DNA from: Sulfuricella sp.
GTDB taxonomy: Bacteria > Pseudomonadota > Gammaproteobacteria > Burkholderiales > Sulfuricellaceae
DNA: 6,358 nucleotides
Assembly: GCA_030696235.1 (NCBI GenBank)
Contig: JAUYSN010000031.1
Span: forward strand, 1-6,358
Reading direction: 5' to 3'
Made by a program: the position numbers and the translations under genes. This document shows, one piece after another, positions 5,382 to 6,358 of the stretch (positions are counted from its first letter, which is position 1; every line of letters starts with the position of its first letter). The notes under the pieces are model-generated. The model was not told where the DNA came from, ran no database searches, and saw only the letters and a program-made list of their open reading frames with translations.

Positions 5382-6358
5382 ATGACGTCTGAGCAAGCTG
5401 ATGTAAAGAATTCCTGGCATTTTGCACATGCGGAACTTGCGCGCGACGATCCCTTGCTCAGCTGCCTCATCCTCTTGACGCAGATGCAGAACAAGCCTTT
5501 TTCGGCGGATACCTTGACGGCAGGCCTGCCGCTCGTCGATTTAAAGCTTACCCCCGAACTTTTCCTACGCGCAGCCGCCCGAGCCGGGTTGTCTGCCCAG
5601 ATCGTGAAGCGCTCTCTAGACAAGATTTCGAGCCTGGTTTTGCCGGCAGTGCTATTGCTGAATGACCAGCAAGCCTGTGTGCTGGTGCAAAAGGATAACG
5701 CGGGAAGGGCGCAGGTCATCATGCCGGAAACCGGCGTGGGAGTGAGAGACATTGCGCTGGATGAACTCGCACAGAATTATTCCGGCTTTGCCATCTTCAC
5801 GCGGCCAGCCTACCAGTTTGATGCGCGCACCGCGGAAAGCGTGATTCCCCGGCCGGAGCACTGGTTCTGGGGCGTGCTGCAGCAGGCCTGGCCGATTTAC
5901 GGCGAGGCGCTGGTGGCCTCCTTCCTGATCAATGTTTTTGCCCTGGTCACCCCGCTCTTCATCATGAATGTCTATGATCGGGTCGTGCCCAACCATGCGG
6001 TCGAGACGCTTTGGGTGCTGGCCATCGGGGCCGCACTGGTTTTCGGGTTTGACTTTCTGATGCGCACGCTGCGCGGCTATTTCATCGACGTGGCGGGCAA
6101 AAAGGTTGACGTCATTCTCTCGGCCAGCATTTTCGAAAAGATGATGGGCATCCAGATGGCGTCAAGGCCGGCATCCGTCGGCGTTTTTGCCAACAACCTG
6201 CAGGAATTCGAGTCCTTCCGTGATTTCCTGACCTCGGCCACGATCACCACGCTGATCGACCTGCCATTTATCTTCCTGTTTATTCTCATCATCTGGTGGA
6301 TCGGCGGGCCGCTTGCACTGATACCTGCGATCGCCGTGCCGCTGGTCATCGCCGTGGG
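5382..6358 (+). CDS. Type I secretion system permease/ATPase, LapB/LssB-like (5' part; continues beyond the right edge)
   Basis: The ATG at 5382 opens a frame that stays open to the end of the window, giving 325 complete codons. Residues about 20-145 (RDDPLLSCLILLTQMQNKPFSADTL onwards) form the N-terminal C39-peptidase-like domain of HlyB/LapB exporters. The C39 active-site Q...CG signature is not seen, so this should be a non-proteolytic substrate-docking domain. A membrane-domain start follows: helix 1 at about 172-194, then the conserved FIMNVYDRVVPNHAVETLW segment (193-211), helix 2 at about 208-229, and LRGYFIDVAGKKVDVILSA (230-248), typical of this family. Hydrophobic segments at about 289-307 and 308-325 end at the window edge. 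The nucleotide-binding domain (Walker A, LSGGQ, Walker B) is not included. Such exporters form a channel with a HlyD-like adaptor and a TolC-like outer membrane protein to export RTX or giant adhesins. The substrate cannot be told from this window. Confidence 0.9.
   Translation, partial: MTSEQADVKNSWHFAHAELARDDPLLSCLILLTQMQNKPFSADTLTAGLPLVDLKLTPELFLRAAARAGLSAQIVKRSLDKISSLVLPAVLLLNDQQACVLVQKDNAGRAQVIMPETGVGVRDIALDELAQNYSGFAIFTRPAYQFDARTAESVIPRPEHWFWGVLQQAWPIYGEALVASFLINVFALVTPLFIMNVYDRVVPNHAVETLWVLAIGAALVFGFDFLMRTLRGYFIDVAGKKVDVILSASIFEKMMGIQMASRPASVGVFANNLQEFESFRDFLTSATITTLIDLPFIFLFILIIWWIGGPLALIPAIAVPLVIAV

Noticed and set aside
5197..5752. Minus-strand ORFs of 76 and 171 residues and a plus-strand ORF (5005-5268) around the divergent region
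   Set aside because: They are antisense to the well-supported transporter or msrB frames and have low-complexity, family-less composition.

Overview
The window is proteobacterial DNA with fairly high GC. It carries the distal half of a System I cytochrome c maturation (ccm) operon, then a convergently oriented methionine sulfoxide reductase gene, then the first 975 or so bases of a type I secretion ABC transporter gene that runs off the right edge. The separate ccmH and ccmI genes, the LapB/LssB-like transporter and the dispersed GC-rich palindromes suggest a betaproteobacterium, possibly of the Nitrosomonadales/Gallionellaceae type. This assignment is an inference from gene style, not from a marker gene.

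Layout. Positions 1-128 (+) are the C-terminus of CcmE, including its heme-attaching histidine. Positions 156-2081 (+) are ccmF, 2078-2602 ccmG (dsbE) and 2599-3063 ccmH; these three are joined by ATGA stop/start overlaps. A 109-bp gap follows, filled by a nested palindromic REP-like element (about 3064-3151). ccmI (TPR protein) occupies 3173-4441 (+). The 179-bp spacer between ccmI and the opposing msrB contains a long imperfect inverted repeat with a 9-bp internal period (4472-4500 / 4573-4601). msrB lies at 4621-5082 (-). A 299-bp divergent intergenic region (5083-5381) contains an AT-rich palindrome resembling a Fur box and two small hairpins. The transporter ORF starts at 5382 (+) and is incomplete.

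How the genes work together. CcmE carries heme in the periplasm. CcmF with CcmH and CcmI forms the heme lyase that attaches heme to apocytochrome CXXCH motifs. CcmG and CcmH keep those cysteines reduced, and CcmI recruits the apocytochrome. MsrB repairs methionine-R-sulfoxide and is a separate transcription unit. The transporter has an N-terminal C39-like domain and a six-helix exporter fold, as in RTX/giant-adhesin secretion systems; its substrate and partner genes would lie to the right of the window.

I see no clearly undescribed system. The points most worth a second look are the candidate Fur operator upstream of the secretion gene, the nested palindrome that interrupts the otherwise overlapping ccm genes, the paired-arm repeat between ccmI and msrB, and the single-cysteine MsrB.
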